DNA from: a bacterium
Lineage (GTDB): Bacteria > Gemmatimonadota > Glassbacteria > GWA2-58-10
Length of the DNA stretch: 64,000 nt
NCBI GenBank assembly: GCA_021372515.1
Contig: JAJFUG010000073.1
Location: forward strand, 1-64,000
Direction: 5' to 3'
Shown: positions 8,065 to 18,011 of the stretch, piece by piece
How positions within the stretch are numbered: the first letter of the stretch is position 1
How the letters are laid out: each line of letters opens with the position of its first letter
Made by a program: the position numbers and the translations under genes
Notes under the pieces: model-generated
The model's input: the letters and a program-made list of their open reading frames with translations, nothing else
What the model was told of the DNA's origin: nothing
Database searches by the model: none

Positions 8065-9540
8065 ATGGTTGAGCGTCCCGCCGCCGGGTCCTCACCCCGG
8101 CGCGCCCTGTCCGCGGTGCTGGAGGATGTCCTGGTCGAGCTCTGCCGCGCCGGCGGCGACACGGCTCCCCGTCCGACCAAGGACAGCCTGCTCGAGTATC
8201 TTAACTCGGGCCAGAAACGGCTGAACCTGATCCTGCTGCGCCGCCTGCCGCCCGAGCAGGTGAACCTCCTGCGCCGCAGCGCCGAGTTCCAGGCCCGTCT
8301 TCAGGACGCGCTGCGCCGCGAGGTGATCGCACTCAAGGCCCCGCTGTTGAACCCCACCCGTGTCCGCTCCCTGGCCGCCAGCGCCGCCCAGGCCAGCCTG
8401 GCCGAGGCGCGCCGCGACCCCGACCTCTGGGCCGCCCGCCTGCTGGCCCGTCTGCCGCTGCCAGTGGAGCCCCTTCCGCTGCTGGCCCTGCGCGACCTGG
8501 CCGAGCGCTGCCAGAGCGCCCTGGAGGCCCGCCTGCCCGAGCTGGACCGCCTCGAGGAGTTGGATGCCGCGTTCGGGTTCATCCAGCGCGAGCTGGAACG
8601 CACCCCGTCCCTGGAGCCGTTCCTGCGGCGCGCCCTGGCCCTGGCCGCGTCAGTCCGCGACCCGGGCGACCTGACCGCCTACCACCACCTGCTGGCCGTG
8701 CGCGTGCCCGACCTGCTGGAGCGCCTGGCTCCCTCGCCCGAGAAAGACCGCGCCCTGCTGGTCCTGCGCGAGGAGGCCGGCACGATGGACACGGCCGCGC
8801 TACGCCTCGAGTTCGCCCGCCGCGCCCTCCGTCTGGCCGACAGCCTGATGGACGCGACCAATGATTACGAGGACCTGCTGGAGCTGCGCTTTTTTTTCAG
8901 CCAGATCGGGGAGCGGGCCAACCGCAAGCTGCTGTCGAAGAAAACCGGCCGGGTGGTGCGAGAACTGGATTTCAAGACCCAGGGCTACCGGTTGCTGGCC
9001 AGCCTGGACACCGCTGAGCTGGAGGACGAGAGCCTGATCGAGGTGGTCCCGGTGGTGCTGGCCCACGCCGAGAGGTTCGTGCTGGGCGCGCCGCTGCGCT
9101 ACCTGGACCTGCTCATGAAGTTCTACCTGAAGACTGCGGTGCCGCTGGTGCGCCGCCTGCGCGAGAACCAGGAACTCACGCCACGCTTCATCCAGAATTT
9201 CAAGCGCCAGGTGGGGCTGCTCAACCTGTACCGCGACCTGGAGCACCTGGCCGAGGTGTTCCAGCGCAAGATGGTCCTGGCGATCTGCAACCCGCGCATG
9301 CTTCAGGAGCACCCGGAGGCGATCCTCGGCCGCCTGACCCGTCTGCCGCCCGAGTTCTTCCCGCCGGCGGTGATGGCCGCCCTGAGACGCATGATCCGGG
9401 AGCGCGGCACCGAGAGCCGCTTCACCGCGGTGGATGTCCTGGCCCTGCTGGCGGTCTATCCGCCGCCGGAGAGCGAGGAGGAGACCGGACCGTCGAGACC
9501 CTCGCCCGCGGAAGGGAAAAAAGGGGCCGGAAAAAAATAA
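8065..9540 (+). CDS. Hypothetical helical protein of the glutamine synthetase operon
   Basis: I do not recognise this 491-residue protein. It is soluble, leucine- and arginine-rich and almost wholly helical by composition, with repeated LLARLPLP and LPELDRLEEL-type amphipathic stretches and a low-complexity tail ending in GKKGAGKK. No signal peptide, membrane span or catalytic motif is apparent. The more conserved-looking part is residues ~265-450 (DYEDLLELRFFFSQIGERANRKLL, then YLDLLMKFYLKTAVPLVRRL). The ATG follows GGGAGGG, 29 bases after the glnA2 stop, and a terminator follows directly, so it is the last gene of the unit. A scaffold or regulatory role alongside the synthetase can only be guessed from position. 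Confidence 0.72.
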   Translation: MVERPAAGSSPRRALSAVLEDVLVELCRAGGDTAPRPTKDSLLEYLNSGQKRLNLILLRRLPPEQVNLLRRSAEFQARLQDALRREVIALKAPLLNPTRVRSLAASAAQASLAEARRDPDLWAARLLARLPLPVEPLPLLALRDLAERCQSALEARLPELDRLEELDAAFGFIQRELERTPSLEPFLRRALALAASVRDPGDLTAYHHLLAVRVPDLLERLAPSPEKDRALLVLREEAGTMDTAALRLEFARRALRLADSLMDATNDYEDLLELRFFFSQIGERANRKLLSKKTGRVVRELDFKTQGYRLLASLDTAELEDESLIEVVPVVLAHAERFVLGAPLRYLDLLMKFYLKTAVPLVRRLRENQELTPRFIQNFKRQVGLLNLYRDLEHLAEVFQRKMVLAICNPRMLQEHPEAILGRLTRLPPEFFPPAVMAALRRMIRERGTESRFTAVDVLALLAVYPPPESEEETGPSRPSPAEGKKGAGKK

Positions 9541-9568
9541 GGGGGTGCGGCTTCAACGCACCCCCTTT
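9541..9568. terminator. Bidirectional terminator between convergent units
   Basis: A perfect 9-bp stem, GGGGGTGCG (9541-9549) with CGCACCCCC (9557-9565), is followed by TTT on the plus strand and by TTATTTTTTT on the minus strand. It ends both the nitrogen operon and the ackA message. Confidence 0.85.
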
Positions 9569-9595
9569 GCATTCGTCGCGTATTGCGGAACCGCT

Positions 9596-10804
9596 CTACT
9601 TTTCCATCTCGTTCACGATCCGCTCGGTGTCGCGGGCGATCACCAGCTCTTCGTTGGTCGGGATCACCATCACCTTGCCCCGCGTGCCCTCCGGGCTGAT
9701 CAGCCGCTCGCCGCGCTCCGGTGCGTCGTTGAGTGCGTCGTCCACCTCCAGGCCCAGGAACCCCAGCCCCTCGCAGGAGAGCTTGCGGATCACCGGGCTG
9801 TTCTCTCCCACCCCGGCGGTGAACACCAGGGCGTCCACCCCGCCCATGGCCGCGGCGTAGGACCCGATGTACTTCTTCAGGCGGTAGCAGTAAACCTCGA
9901 TCGCGGTGCGGGCCTGCTCGTTGCCTTTGTCCATCTCCGAGATCAGGTCGCGCATGTCACTGGAGATGCCCGAAAGGCCCTGCAGCCCGCTGTGTTTGTT
10001 CAGCAGGGTGTTGGCCTCGCTCAGGGTCAGCTCCTCGCGCCCCATTACGTGCAGGATGATCGAGGGGTCGATATCTCCGCAGCGGGTTCCCATGACCAGG
10101 CCCTCCAGCGGGGTGAGGCCCATCGAGGTGTCCACGCTCTTGCCCCCGTCAACCGCGGTGATGCTGCAGCCGTTGCCCAAGTGCGCGGTGATGATCTTGA
10201 GTTCGCTTTTCGGCTTGCCCAGCAGGTCGGCGGCCCGCCGCGCCACATAATAATGGCTGGTGCCGTGGAACCCGTAGCGCCGAATCTCGTAGCGGCGGTA
10301 GAGCACCAGGGGCAGGGGATAGAGGAACGCCTTGGCCGGCAGGGTGCTGTGGAAAGCGGTGTCGAAAACGGCCACCTGCGGAATGCCCGGCAGGTTGCGG
10401 AGCGAGGCATTGATGCCCCGGATGTTGTGCGGGTTGTGAAGGGGGGCCAGGTCGATGCACTGGCGTATCTTGCCCATCACCTCTTCGCTGATCAGCACGC
10501 TCTCGGTGAACTGCGTGCCGCCGTGCACCACCCGGTGTCCTACGGCGTCCACCTCGGACTTGTCCTTGATCACCCCGTGTTTCGGGTGCACCAGGTAGAT
10601 CAGTATCTGCTCGATGGCCACCGTGTGGTCGAGGATTTCGGCCCCGAACTTGGCGCTGTAGCCGTCATGCCGGCTGATCGAGATCACCGCCCCGGACATG
10701 CCGATCCGGTCCACGCCGCCGCGTGCCAGGGAGACCCCGCTCTCGGTGTTGATAAGCTGGTATTTTACGCTGCTGCTGCCGCAATTGATGACTAAAATCA
10801 GCAT
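9596..10804 (-). CDS. ackA: Acetate kinase
   Basis: AckA interconverts acetate plus ATP and acetyl phosphate plus ADP, yielding ATP during fermentation. The 402 residues match the family. Signature motifs are visible: VINCGSSSVKY at the N-terminus, GHRVVHGG near residue 90, HNPHNIRGI, VAVFDTAFH with the catalytic Asp, YGFHGTSH, HLGNGCS, DTSMGLTPLEGL-type phosphate loop, and FTAGVGENS near the end. No phosphotransacetylase gene lies beside it; instead a 3-hydroxyacyl-CoA dehydrogenase homologue is encoded upstream on the same strand, 74 bases away, so the two could be co-transcribed. A shared terminator follows. Confidence 0.98.
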   Translation of the reverse strand: MLILVINCGSSSVKYQLINTESGVSLARGGVDRIGMSGAVISISRHDGYSAKFGAEILDHTVAIEQILIYLVHPKHGVIKDKSEVDAVGHRVVHGGTQFTESVLISEEVMGKIRQCIDLAPLHNPHNIRGINASLRNLPGIPQVAVFDTAFHSTLPAKAFLYPLPLVLYRRYEIRRYGFHGTSHYYVARRAADLLGKPKSELKIITAHLGNGCSITAVDGGKSVDTSMGLTPLEGLVMGTRCGDIDPSIILHVMGREELTLSEANTLLNKHSGLQGLSGISSDMRDLISEMDKGNEQARTAIEVYCYRLKKYIGSYAAAMGGVDALVFTAGVGENSPVIRKLSCEGLGFLGLEVDDALNDAPERGERLISPEGTRGKVMVIPTNEELVIARDTERIVNEMEK

Positions 10805-10878
10805 TAATATTTGCTCCTGTGTTGGGTCCGAACACTTTACGCTCTATGTCTATCCGGTTCCGCCCGGGAGGGGACGGC

Positions 10879-11763
10879 TCAATCCTCTTTCTTTTCGTAC
10901 TTGAAGAAACCCTCTCCCGAGGCGCGTCCGACCCGTCCGGCGCGCACCATTTTCTTCAGCAGCGGGCAGGGACGGAACTGGGGCTCGCCCAGCTCGTGAA
11001 AGAGGTTTTCCATCCGGCGCTGGATATCGTCCAGGCCCATTTGGTCGGCCAGGGCCAGGGGGCCCATCGGCATGTTGAACCCCAGCTTGATCGCCGTGTC
11101 GATGTCCTCGGCCGAGGCAATGCCCTCCATCAGCACGAACATGGCCTCGTTGATCATCGGCAGGATCACGCGGGTGGTGATGTAGCCCGGGTACTCGAAC
11201 ACCTCCACGCTGGTCTTGCCCAGACGGCGGGCGAACTCCTTGGCCAGCTCCACCGTGTGGCTGTCCGTGGCCATGCCGCGCACCAGCTCCACCACCGGGG
11301 TCTTGGGTACAGGCTCCAGGAAATGCATGCCTAAGACTTTTTTCTTGAGTGTGCTGGAGGAGGCGATTTCGGTCACGCTGAGAGTGCTGATGTGGATGAT
11401 GTAGAGTTCGATCTTGGGGCAGTTGTTCTGGACTTTCAGGAGGTATTCCCGTTTTTCGTCCAGGGTGAGGCCCATCGCCTCTACCACCACCTTGCACTCG
11501 CCACCCTTGTCCATGTCCGTGGTGGTGCTTATCCGGGCCAGGATCGCGCGCTTGTCCGAGGCGGTCATGCCCCAGCGCTGGATTTCCCGGTCTATCGACT
11601 CCGAGATGCCGTTGATCGCGCGCTGGCAGTCCTCCTCGGTCGGGCCGTACAGCACCACCTCGATCCCGGCGGAGGATACGGTCTCGGCGATCTGCTGCGC
11701 TTTTTTCTTCGTCCCGATGATCCCGACTTTGTCGATTAAATACTTGCTGCCTTCATTCATCAA
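10879..11763 (-). CDS. 3-hydroxyacyl-CoA dehydrogenase homologue with altered cofactor and active-site motifs
   Basis: Fold-level identity is clear: VVVEAMGLTLDEKR, GMHFLEPVP, PMINEAMFVLMEG, PMGPLALADQMGLD and the closing GEGFFKYEKKE are hallmarks of the Hbd/FadB dehydrogenase family, and 294 residues is the normal length. But the NAD-binding GxGxxG reads GTKKKA (17-22), losing two of three glycines. The catalytic Asn of the usual FIVNR segment is Thr197 (YITTR), and the Asn of HFFNP is Glu150. Ser126, His147 and Glu159 remain. It may bind a different cofactor, have lost activity, or have become a binding or regulatory protein. AAAGGA precedes the double ATG start. Ordinary NAD-dependent dehydrogenase activity should not be assumed. 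Confidence 0.85.
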   Translation of the reverse strand: MMNEGSKYLIDKVGIIGTKKKAQQIAETVSSAGIEVVLYGPTEEDCQRAINGISESIDREIQRWGMTASDKRAILARISTTTDMDKGGECKVVVEAMGLTLDEKREYLLKVQNNCPKIELYIIHISTLSVTEIASSSTLKKKVLGMHFLEPVPKTPVVELVRGMATDSHTVELAKEFARRLGKTSVEVFEYPGYITTRVILPMINEAMFVLMEGIASAEDIDTAIKLGFNMPMGPLALADQMGLDDIQRRMENLFHELGEPQFRPCPLLKKMVRAGRVGRASGEGFFKYEKKED

Positions 11764-12108
11764 GGGGTCCTTTGTAATGTTATCGGCTTCTGTCGTTGCG
11801 CCGCCGCCGCCGTCCGGCTCTCACGCGGATGTGCTTCCGTATTCGGTAAGGCAGAGTGTTCTCGTTCGGCAGAATATAGATGCATCAGAGGCGGAAACTA
11901 CCGGTTGGCACAACGTAATTAACCTAAATTAATGAGTTTAACGCACCCGGCTATAAGCTACATAGCCTCCGTACGAAAGTCAAGTAAGATCGGCCTGCCG
12001 CCTCCGGAGGCCCCTCATCCGGTCCTTGAGGCGGGAGTTGTTGCCCGCGGCAGGTCGCGGCCGCATATTGTAATAAAGGTCGGTGAATGGCCGGCCGGAA
12101 AGAGCGAG
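11764..12108. other. Divergent intergenic region
   Basis: This gap separates the minus-strand dehydrogenase homologue from pcm. It is AT-rich around 11870-11960, where divergent promoters probably lie, but I see no clear -35/-10 pair. The pcm frame stays open back to 11932; the extra residues look non-conserved and are not annotated. Confidence 0.5.
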
Positions 12109-12774
12109 ATGATAGATTTCAACCGTAGCGTACGCGACACCAGCCGCGCCGTCGAACGGCTGGCCATGGTCGAGACCCAGATCCGGGCCCGGGGCGTGCG
12201 GGACCGCAATGTCCTGCGCGCAATGGAGCGGGTGCCGCGGCACCAGTTCGTGCCGGCGGACCAGCAAGGCCAGGCCTACGGAGATTATCCGCTGCCGATC
12301 GGCCAGGGGCAGACCATCTCGCAGCCCTATATCGTCGCCCTGATGAGCGAACTGCTCGAAATCCGTCCCGGCTGCCGGGTCCTCGAGATCGGGACCGGCT
12401 CCGGCTACCAGGCGGCGGTCCTGGCCGAGATGGGGGCGCGGGTCTGGAGCCTGGAGATACTGCCCTCACTGGCCGCCACCGCCGACAGGCTGCTGCACCG
12501 CCTGGGCTACCGGAGTGTCGCCGTGCGCGCCGGGGACGGTTACGCCGGCTGGCCCGAGGAAGCCCCGTTCGACGGGATAATCCTCACCGCGGCCCCGGTC
12601 GAGGTCCCCGGGCCCCTGCTGGACCAGCTCGCCGAGGCCGGGCGGCTGGTGGTGCCGGAGGGACGGCACTTGCAGGAACTGGTGCTCTACACCCGTAAAG
12701 GCGGCAAGGTGGCCCGGCGGGAGATAATCCCGGTGCGTTTTGTCCCCATGACCGGGAGGGCGGAGAAGCCATGA
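12109..12774 (+). CDS. pcm: Protein-L-isoaspartate O-methyltransferase
   Basis: PCMT methylates abnormal L-isoaspartyl residues to start their repair in aged proteins, using S-adenosylmethionine. The start at ATG 12109 gives 221 residues, the usual bacterial size, with the typical opening ...MVETQIRARGVRDRNVLRAMERVPRHQFVP. The hallmark PLPIGQGQTISQPYIVALM segment and SAM-binding motif VLEIGTGSGYQAAVLAE follow, then GDGYAGWPEEAPFDGIILTAA and the C-terminal LVVPEG. An upstream extension to 11932 is open but unlike the family. The stop overlaps the start of the TPR gene by 4 bases, so the two are coupled. Confidence 0.96.
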   Translation: MIDFNRSVRDTSRAVERLAMVETQIRARGVRDRNVLRAMERVPRHQFVPADQQGQAYGDYPLPIGQGQTISQPYIVALMSELLEIRPGCRVLEIGTGSGYQAAVLAEMGARVWSLEILPSLAATADRLLHRLGYRSVAVRAGDGYAGWPEEAPFDGIILTAAPVEVPGPLLDQLAEAGRLVVPEGRHLQELVLYTRKGGKVARREIIPVRFVPMTGRAEKP

Positions 12775-13535
12775 GGTTGCCGTTCTTGCCGCCGCGCAGG
12801 CCGGGCCGTGAGCTGGGCCGGATGGAGCGTGCCCTGGCCGCGTTGCGGCTGGGTCTGCTCGGGGCGCTCGGACTGTACGGTCTGGGCTTTGTTTTTATGC
12901 TTGGGATATTCTGGCTTTACGGTGGGATGCTGGGACTGCCGGGGGTCTACCGCGCGGAGGGCGGGCTGCGGACCTGGGCCTGGGGGGCCGCCTTCCTGCT
13001 GCCGGCCCTGCCCCTGGCTCTCTGGCTCATCACCCAGGACACCCGCAACCGGGAGCGCCTGACCCGCACCTGGGACGCCTGGCGCTGGTTCGACGAGGGG
13101 GTGGACCTGATCGGCGGCGACTCCGCGTACGGCGCGCAGCAGGAGGAATGTTTCGCCCGCTCCGCCGCCCTCGACCCCTCCGACCCCTACGCCCGGAACA
13201 ACCTGGGGGCCGTGCTCAGCCAGCAGGGGCGCCAGTTCGAGGCCATGGCCGAGTACCGCCGCGCCATCAAGGAACACCCCGACTACTGGAAAGCCTGGAG
13301 CAACCTGGGCGTGGCCCTGGCCCGCAGCGGCGAGCTGCGCAGCGCCGCCGGCTGCTACCGCAAGGCGCTGGGGCTCAACCCGCGCGACCCGGCCACCCAC
13401 CTTAACCTCGGCTTGGCCCTGCTGCGCCTGGGCAACACGGTCCAGGCCCGCACCCACCTCCAGGAATTCCTGGTCCTCGACCCTTCCAGCCCCCGGCGCG
13501 ACGAAATCTCGCGTTGCCTGGCAGGCCTGGGCTGA
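12771..13535 (+). CDS. Membrane-anchored TPR protein
   Basis: The 254-residue protein has two predicted membrane helices near the N-terminus (about 26-52 and 68-87), then a soluble part. From about residue 123 three tetratricopeptide repeats are recognisable: NNLGAVLSQQGRQFEAMAEYRRAIKEHPD, AWSNLGVALARSGELRSAAGCYRKAL and HLNLGLALLRLGNTVQARTHLQEFLVLDP in outline. TPR units mediate protein-protein contacts, so it is probably an assembly or scaffold protein at the inner membrane. It starts within the pcm stop codon (ATGA overlap) and ends 11 bases from a convergent gene. No specific partner is indicated. Confidence 0.8.
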   Translation: MRLPFLPPRRPGRELGRMERALAALRLGLLGALGLYGLGFVFMLGIFWLYGGMLGLPGVYRAEGGLRTWAWGAAFLLPALPLALWLITQDTRNRERLTRTWDAWRWFDEGVDLIGGDSAYGAQQEECFARSAALDPSDPYARNNLGAVLSQQGRQFEAMAEYRRAIKEHPDYWKAWSNLGVALARSGELRSAAGCYRKALGLNPRDPATHLNLGLALLRLGNTVQARTHLQEFLVLDPSSPRRDEISRCLAGLG

Positions 13536-13546
13536 CAACACCCGCC

Positions 13547-13834
13547 TCAGCTTCCGGCCGGATCATCCGCATTCTCCGAGCCGAGCAGCTCATCCAGCAG
13601 GCGCTCGGTCCGGCGGTCCGATATCTCACGGTCCAGGGTCTTCAGGTGGGCCTGCACGCGGTCCTCGAACTGCTCGCTCTGCAGGATTTTCTTTTCCTGG
13701 AGCTTTTCAGACAGGGCCATCGCCACCGCGGTCAGGCGCAGCACCTGGTTGCGCAGCTTTTTCTCACGCTCCTCAAGGACGGCCAGTTTCTGCTCGGCCT
13801 CTTCCAGCCGGTATTCCAGCTCTCTCGGGTCCAT
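13547..13834 (-). CDS. Small coiled-coil protein
   Basis: This 95-residue protein is nearly all charged helix, with heptad-like spacing of Leu and Val from residue 5 to about 80 (LEYRLEEAEQKLAVLEEREKKL and onward). It has no signal peptide or catalytic motif. Small coiled coils of this kind include ZapA/ZapB-like division factors, but I see no family-specific signature. It lies 24 bases downstream of the SPOR-domain gene on the same strand, so an envelope or division link is possible by context only. Confidence 0.6.
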   Translation of the reverse strand: MDPRELEYRLEEAEQKLAVLEEREKKLRNQVLRLTAVAMALSEKLQEKKILQSEQFEDRVQAHLKTLDREISDRRTERLLDELLGSENADDPAGS

Positions 13835-13858
13835 TTCTGTGCACCACCGTTCTTCAGG

Positions 13859-14464
13859 TTAAGGCTCTATCGCATTCACTGGTCGGTTTCTCTCCTGCAG
13901 CACGTACTCGTGGATCGCCCCCGCGGCCAGCAGGCTGTCGGCCAGGCCGCGCGCCGCGGCCTCATCCGGCAGGCCCGTTATCAGCACCCGGAACCAGACC
14001 TGCACCCCCACCGCGACCCGCTCCACTCCGGGACTGAGGCCGGTCCGGCGGCCCAGGGCCGCGGCTTCGGCCCGGGCGTCCGCCTCCAACCGGCGCGAGG
14101 AGACCTGGATCGCCCAGCGCCCTGCGGCCTCCAGCGTCCGCGCCGCCTGCGGTTCCGGCACGACCTCGTCCGGCAGGCTGTCGGGCCGGCCAGTCAGCAG
14201 TGTCAGGTTCCGCGGATCGGGTTTCGCCAGGTTCCCGCGCGCCAGGTCCGCCGCGCTGTCCGCGGCCCGCAGGTTGATCCGCGCCAGGCCCAGGCCCGCG
14301 CGCAGCCCGGACAGCTTCCCGTCCAGGCGGCCGCTCTGACGGACGTACCAGAGGCCCGCCGCGGCGCAGGCCAGGGTCAGTCCGGCCGCCAGAGTCATAA
14401 GCAGTCCGGCCTTTCCCAGTACAAATGGTTTTTCTCTTCTCTTCGTGTATATTATTATATGCAC
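13859..14464 (-). CDS. SPOR-domain inner-membrane protein
   Basis: The 201-residue protein begins with a short basic segment and one membrane helix (about 19-40, [21 protein letters not shown]), then a helical linker and a C-terminal SPOR domain from about residue 115 ([21 protein letters not shown] through [21 protein letters not shown]). SPOR domains bind denuded peptidoglycan at the septum, so a division-site role is likely. It is divergent from uvrB and followed by the small coiled-coil gene. The assignment rests on domain pattern; sequence similarity in SPOR domains is always low. Confidence 0.72.
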   Translation of the reverse strand: MHIIIYTKRREKPFVLGKAGLLMTLAAGLTLACAAAGLWYVRQSGRLDGKLSGLRAGLGLARINLRAADSAADLARGNLAKPDPRNLTLLTGRPDSLPDEVVPEPQAARTLEAAGRWAIQVSSRRLEADARAEAAALGRRTGLSPGVERVAVGVQVWFRVLITGLPDEAAARGLADSLLAAGAIHEYVLQERNRPVNAIEP

Positions 14465-14550
14465 TCGTTTCTCCTTCAGACTGGATAAGCTTACCCCCCG
14501 GCGCGCTAAAAATCAAGCCCGATGCCGGGCGGGCAGGAGGTTGCACTCAA

Positions 14551-16599
<2,049 letters not shown>

Positions 16600-16642
16600 G
16601 GATTTTTGTGCGTTCCCTTTTGTTCTCTGAAAGGAGAATGAT

Positions 16643-17383
16643 ATGTTTTCAAGACGCACGAGAATATCAATCGCGCAGTTACTTAGATATTTACCATATG
16701 AAATCGTCTCGGATATAGCGGATAAGTACAACATAGATGTTTTTGGAGATGTTTTTTCAAAGATAAAAAATGCTGATTTTGAGTGTCTTATGCTTGTAGT
16801 ACAGGAAACTGTGAATAAGAAAAACAGCTTACGTACAGAAGTGCAGCCACGTTATAAGTTTGATGAGCAATGGGCGGACCTTGAAAAATGCCTGATGCTT
16901 GACGGATATAGGTTTGAGAATGGTGACGTTGTTAGGTTTGACCCTGATTTGGGAGAAAGCGCTTTCTGTGAAGATGATCTATATAAAGAGATTGAGAATT
17001 CTGGATTGTCTGCCAATAGAGAAATAATACACTTGCTGGAGCAATCTGCTGATGATTTTCGAAAGGCGGATGCGGATTTAAATGGAGCACTTACTAACGC
17101 CAGAGTAGCTTTAGAAACCCTGGTTCGGGGTATTGCAAAACAAAATGGATGGATTGAACCTGAAGATAAAAATTCACTTTTTGGTCCCGCTCTTGGATTT
17201 TTAAGGATTAATAGTTTTCTTACCAAGCAGGAAGATGAGACCATTCACAGCGTTTATAAATTCGTATGTCCGGGTGCACATGTGCCTGTATTGTATAAGA
17301 GTGTTGAATTTGTTCGTCTCGGCCGCAGTCTTGTCGGATACATGATCTATTTTTTGTTAAGGACTTATCGAAACTGGCAGTAA
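16643..17383 (+). CDS. AT-rich orphan gene, possible Abi-like/HEPN-type protein
   Basis: The 246-residue protein is encoded by DNA far more AT-rich than uvrB upstream, a sign of recent transfer. AAGGAGA sits close before the ATG. The N-terminal ~110 residues are unassigned. The C-terminal part (about 125-246: a helix with NARVALETLVRGIAKQNG, then CPGAHVPVLYKSVEFVRLGRSLVGYMIYFLLRTY) resembles the C-terminal domain found in some abortive-infection-type and HEPN-like proteins, which pair a long helix with a 'PGAH' turn. I see no canonical RxxxxH RNase motif, so enzymatic activity is not claimed. An antiphage role is a hypothesis from domain resemblance and atypical composition. Confidence 0.7.
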   Translation: MFSRRTRISIAQLLRYLPYEIVSDIADKYNIDVFGDVFSKIKNADFECLMLVVQETVNKKNSLRTEVQPRYKFDEQWADLEKCLMLDGYRFENGDVVRFDPDLGESAFCEDDLYKEIENSGLSANREIIHLLEQSADDFRKADADLNGALTNARVALETLVRGIAKQNGWIEPEDKNSLFGPALGFLRINSFLTKQEDETIHSVYKFVCPGAHVPVLYKSVEFVRLGRSLVGYMIYFLLRTYRNWQ

Positions 17384-17416
17384 TCTCTGAGCGGCCCACC
17401 GGGCCGTCGTATTTGT

Positions 17417-17655
17417 CTTTGGGGGCCGCGCATGTCTGAGCCTCCCGCCAGGGCAGCGTGCAGTTGCCTGTAAAACGGTCTGGGTGTAAAATGCGTCAGA
17501 GTGCGGCGGCGATTCGCGGCAGCGCCGCCGCTGCACATTGCAGCGAAATCAAATCTTCGGGAACACCACTGTTTGAAAGAGAGTTGCGGCTGGGACGAGT
17601 TCGCGGCCCTCGCGCCCTTTGGTCCTTTCGGGCAAGACCGAAAGGACGAAAATAT
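17417..17655 (+). repeat. Interspersed repeat family A, copy 2 (full length, hairpin variant)
   Basis: Several blocks recur in inverted orientation at 59219-59455: CTTTGGGGGCCGCGC with the following TGTCTGAGCCT, the GCGGCGGCGATTCGCG block at 17503-17535, and GGGACGAGTTCGCGGCCC at 17592-17609. The terminal hairpin (17622-17631 with 17638-17647) keeps its position but differs in sequence from the other two copies with both arms changed together. The 628-base gap 17384-18011 is made of this element plus the two repeats that follow; I see no gene in it. Confidence 0.85.
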
Positions 17656-17661
17656 CTTTTT

Positions 17662-17679
17662 GGCACGGTGCACCGTGCC
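17662..17679. repeat. Repeat family C palindrome
   Basis: GGCACGGTG abuts its exact reverse complement CACCGTGCC, an 18-bp perfect palindrome followed by CC. A near-copy with a 4-base loop lies at 35360-35379. Such GGCACGG...CCGTGCC units are common dispersed intergenic palindromes. Confidence 0.7.
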
Positions 17680-17790
17680 CCACCGAGGATCGAGGATGAA
17701 AGAGGAATCCCGGAATAACGACCGGCTGTGATTTTCCGTCGGGGTGAAGCTTGTGTTCGCCCGTTTGCTTTTTACCGGACTCGGCCGTAA

Positions 17791-17931
17791 CACACCCCGC
17801 CCGCTGGCGCGGGCACCCCTCTCGAGAGGGGATTTGAACAGCCCATGCCCGAGGCTGCCTGCGTTGCCCGGAGAACGGCGCTTCGAATCCCCTCTAAAAA
17901 GAGGGGTGGCGGCGTAAGCCGACGGGGTGTG
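17791..17931. repeat. Large imperfect palindrome, repeat family B (MITE-like)
   Basis: The left arm (17791-17838, starting CACACCCCG and containing ACCCCTCT and AGGGGATT) matches the reverse complement of the right arm (17882-17931). Each arm also holds a small hairpin of its own. Two arms in inverted orientation around a 43-base centre resemble a non-autonomous mobile unit, or two copies inserted tail to tail. Confidence 0.75.
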
Positions 17932-17944
17932 AAAGAATTCAGGC

Positions 17945-17976
17945 AAATAAAAAGGGACGAGCTTTCACCCGTCCCT
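17945..17976 (-). terminator. Terminator of the fix operon
   Basis: On the minus strand a 7-bp stem (GGGACG core, 17970-17975 with 17954-17959) with a 10-base loop is followed by TTTTTATTT. It lies 36 bases beyond the fixX stop codon. Confidence 0.75.
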
Positions 17977-18011
17977 CATTATTCTCAAAATATTTTGACG
18001 TTCGAACCGGC

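Noticed and set aside
11932-12108. N-terminal extension of pcm
   Set aside because: The 59 extra codons lack family similarity; ATG 12109 matches the usual protein.
17458-17731. Two plus-strand frames of 76 and 86 codons
   Set aside because: They lie wholly within interspersed repeat A and have no ribosome site.
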